15,712 bases of DNA, from positions 1 through 15,712 of the forward strand of contig JASIBM010000045.1 of NCBI GenBank assembly GCA_030045175.1. The letters are read 5' to 3'. The position numbers and the translations under genes were made by a program. The stretch is from Streptosporangiaceae bacterium. Its GTDB lineage: Bacteria > Actinomycetota > Actinomycetes > Streptosporangiales > Streptosporangiaceae. The notes beneath the pieces were generated by a model. That model was not told the DNA's origin and searched no databases. It saw only the letters and a program-made list of their open reading frames with translations. Shown in pieces: positions 6,585-14,714 of the stretch (positions within the stretch are counted from its first letter, which is position 1; each line of letters opens with the position of its first letter).

Positions 6585-7577
6585 GTGGTCATCGCACCGG
6601 GAGAACGGCGCCTGCTGCGGATCGAGGCGCGCAACAGCCAGACCCCCATCGAGCGCAAGCCGCCGTGGATCAAGACCAGGCTGCGCACCGGACCCCAGTA
6701 CACCCAGCTCCAGGAGCTGGTCAAGCGCGAGGGCCTGCACACGGTCTGCCAGGAGGCCGGCTGCCCGAACATCTTCGAGTGCTGGGAGGACAGGGAGGCT
6801 ACGTTCCTGATCGGCGGCGACCAGTGCACCCGACGCTGCGACTTCTGCCAGATCGCGACGGGGAAGCCAGCGCCGCTCGACACCGACGAGCCGCGCCGGG
6901 TCGCCGGGTCGGTGGCCACGATGGGCCTGCGCTACGCGACCGTGACCGGGGTGGCCAGGGACGACCTGCCAGACGGCGGCGCGTGGCTGTACGCGCAGAC
7001 CTGCGTCCAGATCCACGACGCGGTGCCCGGGTGCGGCGTGGAGCTGCTGATCCCCGACTTCAACGCCGTTCCCGCGCTGCTCGGCCAGGTCTTCGACGCC
7101 CGGCCCGAGGTGCTCGCCCACAACGTCGAGACCGTGCCGCGGATCTTCAGGCAGATCCGGCCGGCCTTCCGCTACGAGCGATCACTCGCGGTGCTCGAGG
7201 CGGCCAAGGCGGCGGGCCTGATCACGAAGTCCAACCTGATACTCGGCCTCGGCGAGGAACGCCAGGAGATCAGCGCGGCGCTGGCCGGCCTGCGCTCGGC
7301 TGGGTGCGACCTGCTCACGATCACCCAGTACCTGCGCCCGTCGCCGCGCCACCACCCGGTCGCCCGCTGGGTCGAGCCCGCTGAGTTCGACGAGCTCGGC
7401 GACGAGGCGCTGTCGCTCGGCTTCGCCGGCGTCATGTCCGGGCCGCTGGTCCGCTCGTCCTACCGGGCCGGCCAGCTGTACAGGCAAGCCCTTGCCAGGG
7501 TAATAACAGATCCGCGGGCGCAGCTCACGTTTCAGCCTCGCCCCGCGTGGCAGCGCCCGGGTCGAAACGTAAGCTGA
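6585..7577 (+). CDS. lipA: Lipoyl synthase LipA (radical SAM)
   Basis: LipA inserts two sulfur atoms into the protein-bound octanoyl group made by LipB. The 330-residue protein has both [4Fe-4S] cluster motifs: the auxiliary cluster Cys55-x4-Cys60-x5-Cys66 (CQEAGCPNIFEC) and the radical-SAM cluster Cys81-x3-Cys85-x2-Cys88 (CTRRCDFC). The C-terminal RSSYRA supplies the serine ligand known for this family. The GTG at 6585 gives a normal N-terminus with PPWIKTRL near residue 26. The last 18 codons (about 7522-7577) are formed by a 54-base palindrome that recurs at 8373-8426, so the tail LTFQPRPAWQRPGRNVS may have been added by repeat insertion. lipB lies 2 kb upstream, split off by the Nudix-hisS pair. 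Confidence 0.97.
   Translation: MVIAPGERRLLRIEARNSQTPIERKPPWIKTRLRTGPQYTQLQELVKREGLHTVCQEAGCPNIFECWEDREATFLIGGDQCTRRCDFCQIATGKPAPLDTDEPRRVAGSVATMGLRYATVTGVARDDLPDGGAWLYAQTCVQIHDAVPGCGVELLIPDFNAVPALLGQVFDARPEVLAHNVETVPRIFRQIRPAFRYERSLAVLEAAKAAGLITKSNLILGLGEERQEISAALAGLRSAGCDLLTITQYLRPSPRHHPVARWVEPAEFDELGDEALSLGFAGVMSGPLVRSSYRAGQLYRQALARVITDPRAQLTFQPRPAWQRPGRNVS
7522..7575. repeat. 54-base palindromic element, copy 1 (overlaps the lipA 3' end)
   Basis: The left arm AGCTCACGTTTCAGCC (7522-7537) pairs with the right arm GGTCGAAACGTAAGCT (7560-7575) over 16 positions with three imperfect pairs. The right end overlaps the T of the lipA TGA. Copy 2 at 8373-8426 has the same total length and near-identical arms but a different loop. 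It may act as a transcription terminator after lipA or be a dispersed repeat. Confidence 0.75.
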
Positions 7578-7611
7578 CCGACCGCGTTTCGCGCGGGTCG
7601 CCTGGTACTCG

Positions 7612-7623
7612 TATCCTCATCGC
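7612..7623 (+). promoter_or_regulatory. -10 box for the DUF4191 gene (leaderless type)
   Basis: TATCCT (7612-7617) is followed by six bases and then ATG at 7624, with no Shine-Dalgarno sequence. This is the same spacing as for lipA and the AbiV genes. Confidence 0.55.
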
Positions 7624-8373
7624 ATGGTAAAGAAGTCCAGCGACCGTACCCCGCAACGACCGGACCAGGTGCTGAAGGACATGGCGGTGACCGACCCGTC
7701 CTCGCTGGGCAGGCTCCAGCAGCTCCGCATGACGGTCACGTTCGTCAACAAGACCAACCCGAAGGCGATCTGGCTCACCCTGGCGGCCGGCCTGGTCGTG
7801 CTCGCGGCGCTTGTGGTCGCCGGCGTGTTCACGCACTCGATCGTGTACCTCGTGCTCTACATCCTGGCTGGCCTGATGGCGGGCACGCTGACCTCGATGA
7901 TCATCCTCGGCCAGTTCGCGAAGCGGGCGCAGTACACCGCGCTCAAGGGCCAGCCGGGCGCGGCGGTGGCCATCGTGCAGTCGATGCGCGGCAACTGGAC
8001 GGTGACGCCGACCGTCGCAGGCAACAGGAACATGGACATGGTCCACCGCGTCGTCGGCCGGCCAGGCGTCATCTTGATCGGCGAGGGCTCCCCGACCGGG
8101 CTGGCCAGCCTGATCTCCGCGGAGAAGAAGAAGATCGCCAGGATCGCCTACGGCCGGCCCATCATCGAGCTCCAGATCGGCGAGGGAAAGGGCCAGGTCC
8201 CGATCCGCGACCTCCAGCGCAAGCTGATGACGATGCCGCGTGCGCTCAAGCCAGGCGACGTGCGTGACCTGAACGGCAGGCTCAAGGCGATGCCGTCCTC
8301 GCTGCAGATGCCGCGCGGGCCGCTGCCGCAGCCGGGCAGGATGCCGAGGCCGCCGCGGCCGAAGGCCCGCTGA
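7624..8373 (+). CDS. DUF4191 family membrane protein (Rv2219 type)
   Basis: This is a 249-residue protein of a family found next to lipA in actinobacteria. It has a basic, hydrophilic N-terminus with LKDM and LQQLRMTVTFVNKTNPKAIW (about 32-50). Two membrane helices follow (about 51-69 and 72-96), joined by a very short loop. The long cytoplasmic domain contains MVHRVVGRPGVILIGEG (139-155) and VPIRDLQRKLMTMPR. It ends in a Pro/Arg/Lys-rich tail. Function is unknown. Position after lipA and before the RDD gene and glnA matches mycobacteria. The stop codon overlaps the left arm of the second 54-base palindrome. Confidence 0.9.
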   Translation: MVKKSSDRTPQRPDQVLKDMAVTDPSSLGRLQQLRMTVTFVNKTNPKAIWLTLAAGLVVLAALVVAGVFTHSIVYLVLYILAGLMAGTLTSMIILGQFAKRAQYTALKGQPGAAVAIVQSMRGNWTVTPTVAGNRNMDMVHRVVGRPGVILIGEGSPTGLASLISAEKKKIARIAYGRPIIELQIGEGKGQVPIRDLQRKLMTMPRALKPGDVRDLNGRLKAMPSSLQMPRGPLPQPGRMPRPPRPKAR

Positions 8374-8426
8374 GCTTACGTTTCAACCTGGGCACTGCTG
8401 AGCAGGGCGAGGTCAAAACGCAAGCT
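8373..8426. terminator. 54-base palindromic element, copy 2, between convergent genes
   Basis: The left arm AGCTTACGTTTCAACCT (8373-8389) pairs with the right arm AGGTCAAAACGCAAGCT (8410-8426) over 17 positions. The three mismatches are A-C on the plus strand but G-U wobbles on the minus strand, so the minus-strand RNA, reading out of the RDD gene, folds completely. The loop contains a further CTGCT-G-AGCAG stem. It lies between the stops of the convergent DUF4191 and RDD genes, so a bidirectional terminator is likely. It is a second copy of the element at 7522-7575. Confidence 0.65.
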
Positions 8427-8431
8427 GGCGC

Positions 8432-8893
8432 CTAGATCAGCACGACGACGGCGTTCGCCGCCCGGTCATGCAATCCGCGCGTGTCGCGGTCTTGGACCAG
8501 CGGCGCCACCACGGTCAGCAGCAGCACGGTCCGCACCAGCGCCCAGACCGGGCCGAGCAGCTTCCCGTCCAGCCTGATCACGCGCATCCGGAACAGCCGC
8601 TTGCCGATCGTGCTGCCGAGCACCCCGGTCAGCAGGAGGTCCTGCAAGGCGAACACCAGGATCGACCAGTCCCGGAGCCCGGTCCAGAACTGGGGCGATC
8701 CGAAGTGCGCCCTGATGAACGCCGCCGTGATCACGGAGCAGAGCACCCAGTCGGCGAAGAAAGCGCCGAGCCTGCGGCTCGTGGAGGCGATCGACCCGGC
8801 GCCGTCCCTGGGAAACCCGAGGTCGCTGCCCGGGTACTCGGCTGAGTCTGGGACCGGCTGGGGTGAGGACACCGTCCGTTGCTGCTCGCTCAC
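8432..8893 (-). CDS. RDD family membrane protein (Rv2219A type)
   Basis: This is a 153-residue integral membrane protein of the RDD family. The hydrophilic N-terminal 35 residues precede RRLGAFFADWVL, which holds the family's first Arg and Asp. Membrane helices follow at about 43-62, 72-93 and 112-130. The region GSTIGKRLFRMRVIRLDGK is typical of the family, and the end DRDTRGLHDRAANAVVV holds the conserved C-terminal Asp/Arg cluster. Function is unknown. The GTG start at 8893 is supported by TACTGT six bases upstream. It diverges from glnA and converges on the DUF4191 gene, as in mycobacteria. Confidence 0.88.
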   Translation of the reverse strand: MSEQQRTVSSPQPVPDSAEYPGSDLGFPRDGAGSIASTSRRLGAFFADWVLCSVITAAFIRAHFGSPQFWTGLRDWSILVFALQDLLLTGVLGSTIGKRLFRMRVIRLDGKLLGPVWALVRTVLLLTVVAPLVQDRDTRGLHDRAANAVVVLI

Positions 8894-8905
8894 GCCAACA
8901 CAGTA
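8894..8905 (-). promoter_or_regulatory. -10 box for the RDD gene (leaderless type)
   Basis: On the minus strand TACTGT (8905-8900) is followed by six bases and GTG at 8893. There is no Shine-Dalgarno sequence. Confidence 0.5.
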
Positions 8906-8958
8906 CCGCGAGCCAAAGGGGCACCCGGAGGCGAGCAGGGGCTAGCACGGCACAGGCC

Positions 8959-8996
8959 GTAACTCGGCCGAAACATCTGGGATACGGCCAGGAAAC
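8959..8996 (+). promoter_or_regulatory. GlnR operator (double a/b box) of glnA
   Basis: Four half-sites are exactly spaced by six bases: GTAAC (8959-8963), GAAAC (8970-8974), GATAC (8981-8985) and GAAAC (8992-8996). This matches the known actinobacterial GlnR consensus gTnAC-n6-GaAAC repeated twice. GlnR is the OmpR-type global nitrogen regulator and usually activates glnA under nitrogen limitation. The operator ends ten bases before a -10 box, in the place of the -35 region, which suits an activator. It also lies upstream of the divergent RDD gene. Confidence 0.85.
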
Positions 8997-9006
8997 CGCG
9001 GCCAGT

Positions 9007-9012
9007 TAGCGT
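9007..9012 (+). promoter_or_regulatory. -10 box of glnA
   Basis: TAGCGT matches TANNNT and lies ten bases after the last GlnR half-site. Transcription would start near 9019, giving a leader of about 50 bases that includes the Shine-Dalgarno sequence GAGGAG. Confidence 0.5.
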
Positions 9013-9069
9013 CAGGCAAACGTCGCTGGGCAGCGAGGCGCAGCGATCAGACAGGAACGAGGAGAGCCG

Positions 9070-10494
<1,425 letters not shown>

Positions 10495-10507
10495 GCCGCG
10501 CGGCGTG

Positions 10508-10532
10508 GGTCCGGGGAGTCGCCCCCCGGGCC
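10508..10532 (+). terminator. Candidate terminator hairpin after glnA
   Basis: GGTCCGGGG (10508-10516) pairs with CCCCGGGCC (10524-10532), nine pairs including one G-U, around a seven-base loop. It starts 14 bases after the glnA stop. There is no U-tract, as is common for actinobacterial terminators. Confidence 0.5.
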
Positions 10533-10579
10533 AGCACCGCAGTCCGGCCGGCTTGGAATAGCCGAAAGTCGCGATCTCG

Positions 10580-10607
10580 TTGGTACTGGGTGACGGGCAG
10601 TTACCCT
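10580..10607 (+). promoter_or_regulatory. Candidate promoter of the FUSC-like gene
   Basis: TTGGTA (10580-10585) and TACCCT (10602-10607) are separated by 16 bases, a plausible -35/-10 pair. The remaining leader to the start codon includes a C-rich tract (about 10624-10656) and no Shine-Dalgarno sequence. Confidence 0.35.
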
Positions 10608-10665
10608 GGCCAAGGGTGATGCGTGCCCGCACCCCCCACCTTGCCCCCCACCCCCTTTCATAACT

Positions 10666-11838
10666 ATGTCTATGGCAGTTGCGCTTCAACGCCGGAGTAC
10701 CTCCCCGATCGGCGCTGCCTCTCCCGGCATCAGGCGCCGAGCACAAGGAAACCTCGCGTTCCCCCGCTTGCGCGCTCGACTGACCGCGCACTCCATCCCA
10801 GCGATGACCGCGACCGCGGTCTTCGCTTACCTGCTCGCCTCGCTCCTGCCCGGGAGCAGCTCCCGGCCAGTGACGGCGCCGCTGACGGCGATACTGGTGG
10901 TCCAGGCCACTCGGTACCGGACGATGCGCAGCGCGATTCAGCGCGTGGCCGGCGTCGTCGCCGGCGTGGTGCTCGCGCTGGCCTTCGCCGCCGCCGTGGG
11001 GTTCACCTGGTGGAGCCTCGGCCTGGTCATCGCTGTCGGGCTGGTGATCGGCTCGGTGCTGCGTCTCGGCGACCACACGCTCGAAGTGGCGATCTCAGCG
11101 ATGCTGATCCTGTCGTTGAGATCGGCGGCGACAGGCCGGGTTGTCGACACGCTCGTGGGAGCGGCTGCCGGGCTGGCCGGTGGCCTGATCTTCGCGCGGC
11201 CGCGGACGCGGCGAGCGGAGCACTCCATCGAGGAGTTCAGCCGGCGGATGGCCAGCCTTCTCGAGGAGATCGCCGCAGGAATCGCCGGCGCAGGAGCCGC
11301 CGAGACAGAAGCCTGGCACGCCGGCGCGCGCTCTCTCACCAGCGAGATCCAGCAGGTAGATGACACTCTCGGCGAGGCGGAAGACAGCCTGCGGCTCACG
11401 CCGCGCGCGCTGCGCTCGGACCGGACGGCGGTCCCGTTGCGCAACGGCCTGGAGGCGCTCGAACTCGCGTCGGTCACCGTCAGGGGCCTGACCCGGTCCC
11501 TCGCCGATAATGCGCGACTGCCCGAGGGCGAGCCCGTGGCCCTCGCCGCGGATACCCCCGACATACTGGGCAAAGCGCTGTGGCGGCTCGCGGCGGCGAT
11601 ACGAGCGTACGGAGGCCTCATCCGCGCGGATCTTGGCGGTGCCTGCGGCCTGAACGGCAACGAGCTTGACCAGCACCTGGCCGAGGCCCGTGAGCAGCGC
11701 GACCAATTCGCTCACACGCTGCATCGCGTGCCCGAGCCTGCGTCCGCTGGCGGGCGGCTGCGCGGTGAGATCCTCGTGCACCTCGACCGTCTGACCAGCG
11801 AGTTGCAGCTCGAGCGGCTCAGCCAGGCCCGCCACTAG
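10666..11838 (+). CDS. FUSC/aromatic acid exporter-like membrane protein
   Basis: The 390-residue protein (388 if the second ATG at 10672 is used) has a basic N-terminus and a hydrophobic half (about 45-178) with four to six membrane segments. APLTAILVVQATRYRTMRSA followed by IQRVAGVVAGVVLA (71-104) and RVVDTLVGAAAGLAGGL (158-174) resemble the repeat of the FUSC / aromatic acid exporter (ArAE) family. The second half is cytoplasmic and helical, with Glu/Arg-rich segments, as in that family. Relatives export aromatic acids or similar compounds; the substrate here is unknown. No Shine-Dalgarno sequence precedes the start. AbiV gene 1 begins 34 bases after the stop with its own -10 box inside that gap. 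The gene is not in the mycobacterial order. Confidence 0.75.
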   Translation: MSMAVALQRRSTSPIGAASPGIRRRAQGNLAFPRLRARLTAHSIPAMTATAVFAYLLASLLPGSSSRPVTAPLTAILVVQATRYRTMRSAIQRVAGVVAGVVLALAFAAAVGFTWWSLGLVIAVGLVIGSVLRLGDHTLEVAISAMLILSLRSAATGRVVDTLVGAAAGLAGGLIFARPRTRRAEHSIEEFSRRMASLLEEIAAGIAGAGAAETEAWHAGARSLTSEIQQVDDTLGEAEDSLRLTPRALRSDRTAVPLRNGLEALELASVTVRGLTRSLADNARLPEGEPVALAADTPDILGKALWRLAAAIRAYGGLIRADLGGACGLNGNELDQHLAEAREQRDQFAHTLHRVPEPASAGGRLRGEILVHLDRLTSELQLERLSQARH

Positions 11839-11860
11839 CAGCCAGCGACTGGCCCGGAGC

Positions 11861-11872
11861 TAGGCTGGCACC
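11861..11872 (+). promoter_or_regulatory. -10 box of AbiV gene 1 (leaderless type)
   Basis: TAGGCT (11861-11866), six bases GGCACC, then GTG at 11873. It is almost identical to the sequence before AbiV gene 2 (TAGGCT-GGCATT-GTG). No -35 box or Shine-Dalgarno sequence is evident. Confidence 0.6.
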
Positions 11873-12598
11873 GTGGACCTCAGAGCCGTCAAGGCGGCGA
11901 CGGGACCTGAGCTCGTCGCCGGGGCCGCCGCGGCGGCGAGGAACGCCGGCGGCCTTTTGCGCGATGCCCAGATCCTGGCTGAGGCGAACAGCCCGGCGCG
12001 CGCCTACGCACTCGCCGCCCTCGCCGTCGAGGAGGTCGGGAAGGGAGGCAGCCTGGTCACGCTGGCGAGCATGCCTGACGCGCTGCGGGCGCGGGCGCCG
12101 GTCGGGCGGCTGCTCGAATGGCACCAGCTCAAGCAGGCCATCGGGCAGCTCATCGCCGTGGTGCCGTACAGGCAGCCCGGACTCGCGGCCAGGGTGCTCG
12201 CCATGCCTGCGACCGACCTGGCTCAGCTGCTGAGCGCCTTGGAACCGCCCGCGGAGGAAGCGGACCGGCTCAAGCGCGGCGGGCTCTACGCGGACATCGG
12301 CCAGGACGGCCGGATCCGCGAGCCTTCCGAGATCACCAAGGCCGAGGTAACCCGCCAGCTGGCCCGGGCACGGCTGGCCGTCAGTTCCGGCGCGATGATG
12401 CTCAATCCGGAAGAACAGGCCCGGCTGGTGGGCCGGCCAGAAGAGTGCGTCGAGCTCTCGCGGGCAGCCGTCGGCGCACTCGCCAAGGTGGGATACGCGC
12501 GAACCCCGGACGCCGCCGCTGACGTCGTCACGACGATGGTCAGCACGCTATGGGAGCGAATGACCGGCAGCCCCGCGCCCGGCGCGCTGGCCGCTTGA
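11873..12598 (+). CDS. AbiV-family protein, paralogue 1
   Basis: The 241-residue soluble protein resembles the AbiV family of abortive-infection proteins. It has NAGGLLRDAQIL (24-35), RAYALAALAVEEVGK (43-57) and a WHQLKQ segment (83-88), corresponding to the family's NA..LL.DA..L, RA.ALA.LA.EE.GK and H..K positions. Arg79 and His84 form an R-x4-H spacing like the HEPN RNase motif. A second conserved block, RGGLYADIG..GRIREP and EVTRQLARAR, lies in the middle, and YARTPDAAA is near the C-terminus. In Lactococcus, AbiV blocks phage translation; the activity here is unknown. The start is fixed by the TAGGCT-N6-GTG arrangement. The close paralogue begins 67 bases downstream. No partner toxin, antitoxin or nuclease gene is adjacent, so a defence role is family inference. 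Confidence 0.75.
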   Translation: MDLRAVKAATGPELVAGAAAAARNAGGLLRDAQILAEANSPARAYALAALAVEEVGKGGSLVTLASMPDALRARAPVGRLLEWHQLKQAIGQLIAVVPYRQPGLAARVLAMPATDLAQLLSALEPPAEEADRLKRGGLYADIGQDGRIREPSEITKAEVTRQLARARLAVSSGAMMLNPEEQARLVGRPEECVELSRAAVGALAKVGYARTPDAAADVVTTMVSTLWERMTGSPAPGALAA

Positions 12599-12653
12599 CC
12601 AAGGCAGCAAAAGCGACATTCACTCCCGCAGGCTGGCCTGAGCTGCCGGGTCT

Positions 12654-12665
12654 TAGGCTGGCATT
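12654..12665 (+). promoter_or_regulatory. -10 box of AbiV gene 2 (leaderless type)
   Basis: TAGGCT (12654-12659), six bases GGCATT, then GTG at 12666. The box lies in the 67-base gap after AbiV gene 1 and was apparently duplicated together with the gene. Confidence 0.6.
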
Positions 12666-13427
12666 GTGGATCTCAGAGCCGTCAAGGCGGCGACGAGTCC
12701 TGAGCTCGTCGCCGCCGCTGTCGCAGCGCAGCGGAATGCCGGCGACCTCCTGCACGACGCCGAGGTGCTGGCGCAGGCGCGCAGCACGGCGCGCGCGTAC
12801 TCGCTCGCCGCGCTCGCCGTCGAAGAGGTCGGCAAGGGATCCTGGCTGGCTACCCTGGCGACCATGCCGGACGCGCTGCGGGCGCGGGCCCCGGTCGGGC
12901 GGATGTTCCACTGGCACCAGCTCAAGCAGGCCGCGGGGCAGCTCGTCGCCGTGGTGCCGTACCCGCCGCCGGGACTGGCGACCAGGCTGGTGGTCATGCC
13001 CGCGGACGACCTGGCGCAGGCCCTCAGCGCGCTGGAGGCACCCGCGGACGAAGCGGACAGGCTCAGGCGCGGCGGGCTCTATGTGGACATCGGCATGGGC
13101 GGCCGGATCCGTGAGCCTGCGCAGATCACCGAGGCCGAGGTCACCCGTCAGCTCGAACGCGCGCGGCAGGCGGTCGGTGCCGCGAGGGTAACGCTCGGCC
13201 CGGAACTGACCAGCGTGGCGCATCCGCCTGAAGAGAAGGCCGAGTTCGCGCGGGCGGCCTTCGACGCATTCGCCAGTGCGGGGTACGCGCGAACCCCCGA
13301 CGCCGCCGCCAGCGTCATCGTGACGATGGTCAGCAAGCTCAGGGAGCGGATGCTCGGCATACCCCAGCGCGACGCTCCAGGCCGGGCACCACGCGGGGGG
13401 AACCGAGCCAGGCTCCCTGCCGGGTAG
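12666..13427 (+). CDS. AbiV-family protein, paralogue 2
   Basis: The 253-residue protein is a close paralogue of the preceding gene: by eye 70 of the first 90 residues are identical, with lower identity after about residue 170. Shared positions include NAGDLLHDAEVL (24-35), RAYSLAALAVEEVGK (43-57), R79-MFHW-H84 with Lys87, the RGGLYVDIG..GRIREP block, EVTRQLERAR and YARTPDAAA. It differs by a longer, basic C-terminal tail (after about residue 232) and by a changed stretch around 172-200. It has its own -10 box, so the two copies can be transcribed separately or in series. The stop lies 14 bases from the stop of the convergent reductase gene. Likely a recent tandem duplication with early divergence; role as for paralogue 1. 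Confidence 0.75.
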   Translation: MDLRAVKAATSPELVAAAVAAQRNAGDLLHDAEVLAQARSTARAYSLAALAVEEVGKGSWLATLATMPDALRARAPVGRMFHWHQLKQAAGQLVAVVPYPPPGLATRLVVMPADDLAQALSALEAPADEADRLRRGGLYVDIGMGGRIREPAQITEAEVTRQLERARQAVGAARVTLGPELTSVAHPPEEKAEFARAAFDAFASAGYARTPDAAASVIVTMVSKLRERMLGIPQRDAPGRAPRGGNRARLPAG

Positions 13428-13441
13428 TTCTGCCGGGCGCG

Positions 13442-14686
13442 TCAGTGGCTCGGGATGGACTCCAGCGGTACCGAAGCGTCGGCGAGCGCGGCGGCATCGA
13501 CCGGCCTGGCAGACCGGACCAGCGCCGCGATCGCGTCGTTGACGTCCCAGATGTTCACGTTCATCCCGGCGAGCACCCGGCCGTCGCCAGCCAGCCAGAA
13601 CGCGATGAACTCCCGCCGCCCGACGTCGCCGCGGAACACGACCCTGTCGTAGCCGTCGGGCTCCACGTAGCCCGCGTACTCCATGCCCAGGTCGTACTGG
13701 TCGGTGTAGAAGTAGGGCACGCGGTCGTAGCTGACGTCCTGGCCGAGCATCGCCCTGGCCGCGGCCACGGGCTGGTGGCGCGCGTTCGCCCAGTGCTCGA
13801 CCCGCAGGTGCTTGCCGTACAGCGGGTGGAACGCGCTGGCGACGTCGCCGGCCGCGTAGATGGCCGGGTCCGACGACCTGAGCCGCGCGTCCACCACGAT
13901 CCCGTTGTCGACGGCGAGGCCCGCCGCCGACGCGAGCTCGGTGTTGGGCGTGATCCCGACGCCCACGACGACCGCGTCGGCGCCGACGTGGGTGCCGTCG
14001 GCGAGCCGCACCCCGTCGGCCCTGCCACCGGCGCCTGTTATCTCGGTGATGGTCACGCCGAACCGCAGGTCCACGTCGTGCGCGGCGTGCAGGTCCGCGA
14101 AGACCTGGGCGACCTCCCGGCCGAGCACCCGCAGCAGCGGCAACTCGGCCATCTCGAGCACGGAGACCTCCACGCCGGCCGCGCGGGCGGCCGCCGCGGT
14201 CTCCAGCCCGATCCACCCCGCGCCGATCACCGCGATCCGGGAGGCGCGCTCGATCGCCGCCTTGATCCGGTCGCTGTCGTCGACGTCGCGCAGGTACAAG
14301 ACACCGTCGAGGTCCGCACCAGGCACCGGAAGGCGCCGCGGCGACGAGCCGGTGGTGAGCAGCAGCGCGCGGTAGCCGAGCCGCTGCCCGCCGGCCAGGC
14401 TGACCTCGCGCGCCGCGGCGTCGACCCCGGTCACCCGGATGCCGAGCCGCAGGTCAACATCGTGCTCGGCGTACCACTCGCGGGGGTGGACGTACAGCTT
14501 CTCCCGCCCGTGCTTGCCCATCAGGTAGTCCTTGGACAGCGGCGGCCGCTCGTAGGGCAGCTCGGACTCGGCTCCGATCAGGACGAGCGGGCCGGCGAAG
14601 CCGTCCTCTCGCAGAGCCTGCGCCGCCCGCGCTCCGGCAAGGCTGGCGCCCACGATCACGAAGGCACCGCCTGGGTCGTCCGTCAT
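13442..14686 (-). CDS. FAD-dependent NAD(P)H:ferredoxin reductase
   Basis: The 414-residue protein is a flavoprotein reductase of the putidaredoxin/rhodocoxin reductase type, passing electrons from NAD(P)H through FAD to a ferredoxin. It shows an N-terminal FAD motif VIVGASLAGARAA (10-22), ERPPLSK (46-52), TTGSSPR (111-117), a second Rossmann motif VIGAGWIGLETA for NAD(P)H (153-164, ending in a Glu-bearing strand VSVLE), and the FAD motif IYAAGDVAS (276-284). The C-terminal domain (about 320-405) corresponds to the reductase C-terminal family. It starts at ATG 14686 after a strong Shine-Dalgarno sequence AAGGAG, seven bases away. folE lies 28 bases upstream, so the two are probably co-transcribed. 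No ferredoxin or P450 gene is in view, so its electron partner is unknown. Confidence 0.9.
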   Translation of the reverse strand: MTDDPGGAFVIVGASLAGARAAQALREDGFAGPLVLIGAESELPYERPPLSKDYLMGKHGREKLYVHPREWYAEHDVDLRLGIRVTGVDAAAREVSLAGGQRLGYRALLLTTGSSPRRLPVPGADLDGVLYLRDVDDSDRIKAAIERASRIAVIGAGWIGLETAAAARAAGVEVSVLEMAELPLLRVLGREVAQVFADLHAAHDVDLRFGVTITEITGAGGRADGVRLADGTHVGADAVVVGVGITPNTELASAAGLAVDNGIVVDARLRSSDPAIYAAGDVASAFHPLYGKHLRVEHWANARHQPVAAARAMLGQDVSYDRVPYFYTDQYDLGMEYAGYVEPDGYDRVVFRGDVGRREFIAFWLAGDGRVLAGMNVNIWDVNDAIAALVRSARPVDAAALADASVPLESIPSH

Positions 14687-14714
14687 GGATCAGCTCCTTA
14701 ATCGTTACGGTGGG

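Noticed and set aside
13428..13441. Terminator between AbiV 2 and the convergent reductase gene
   Set aside because: Only 14 bases separate the stops and I find no convincing stem in or around the gap.
12540..14216. Minus-strand open frame of 558 codons across AbiV 2 and the reductase
   Set aside because: It spans two recognised genes in other frames and its product is an Arg/Gly-rich shadow with no motif.
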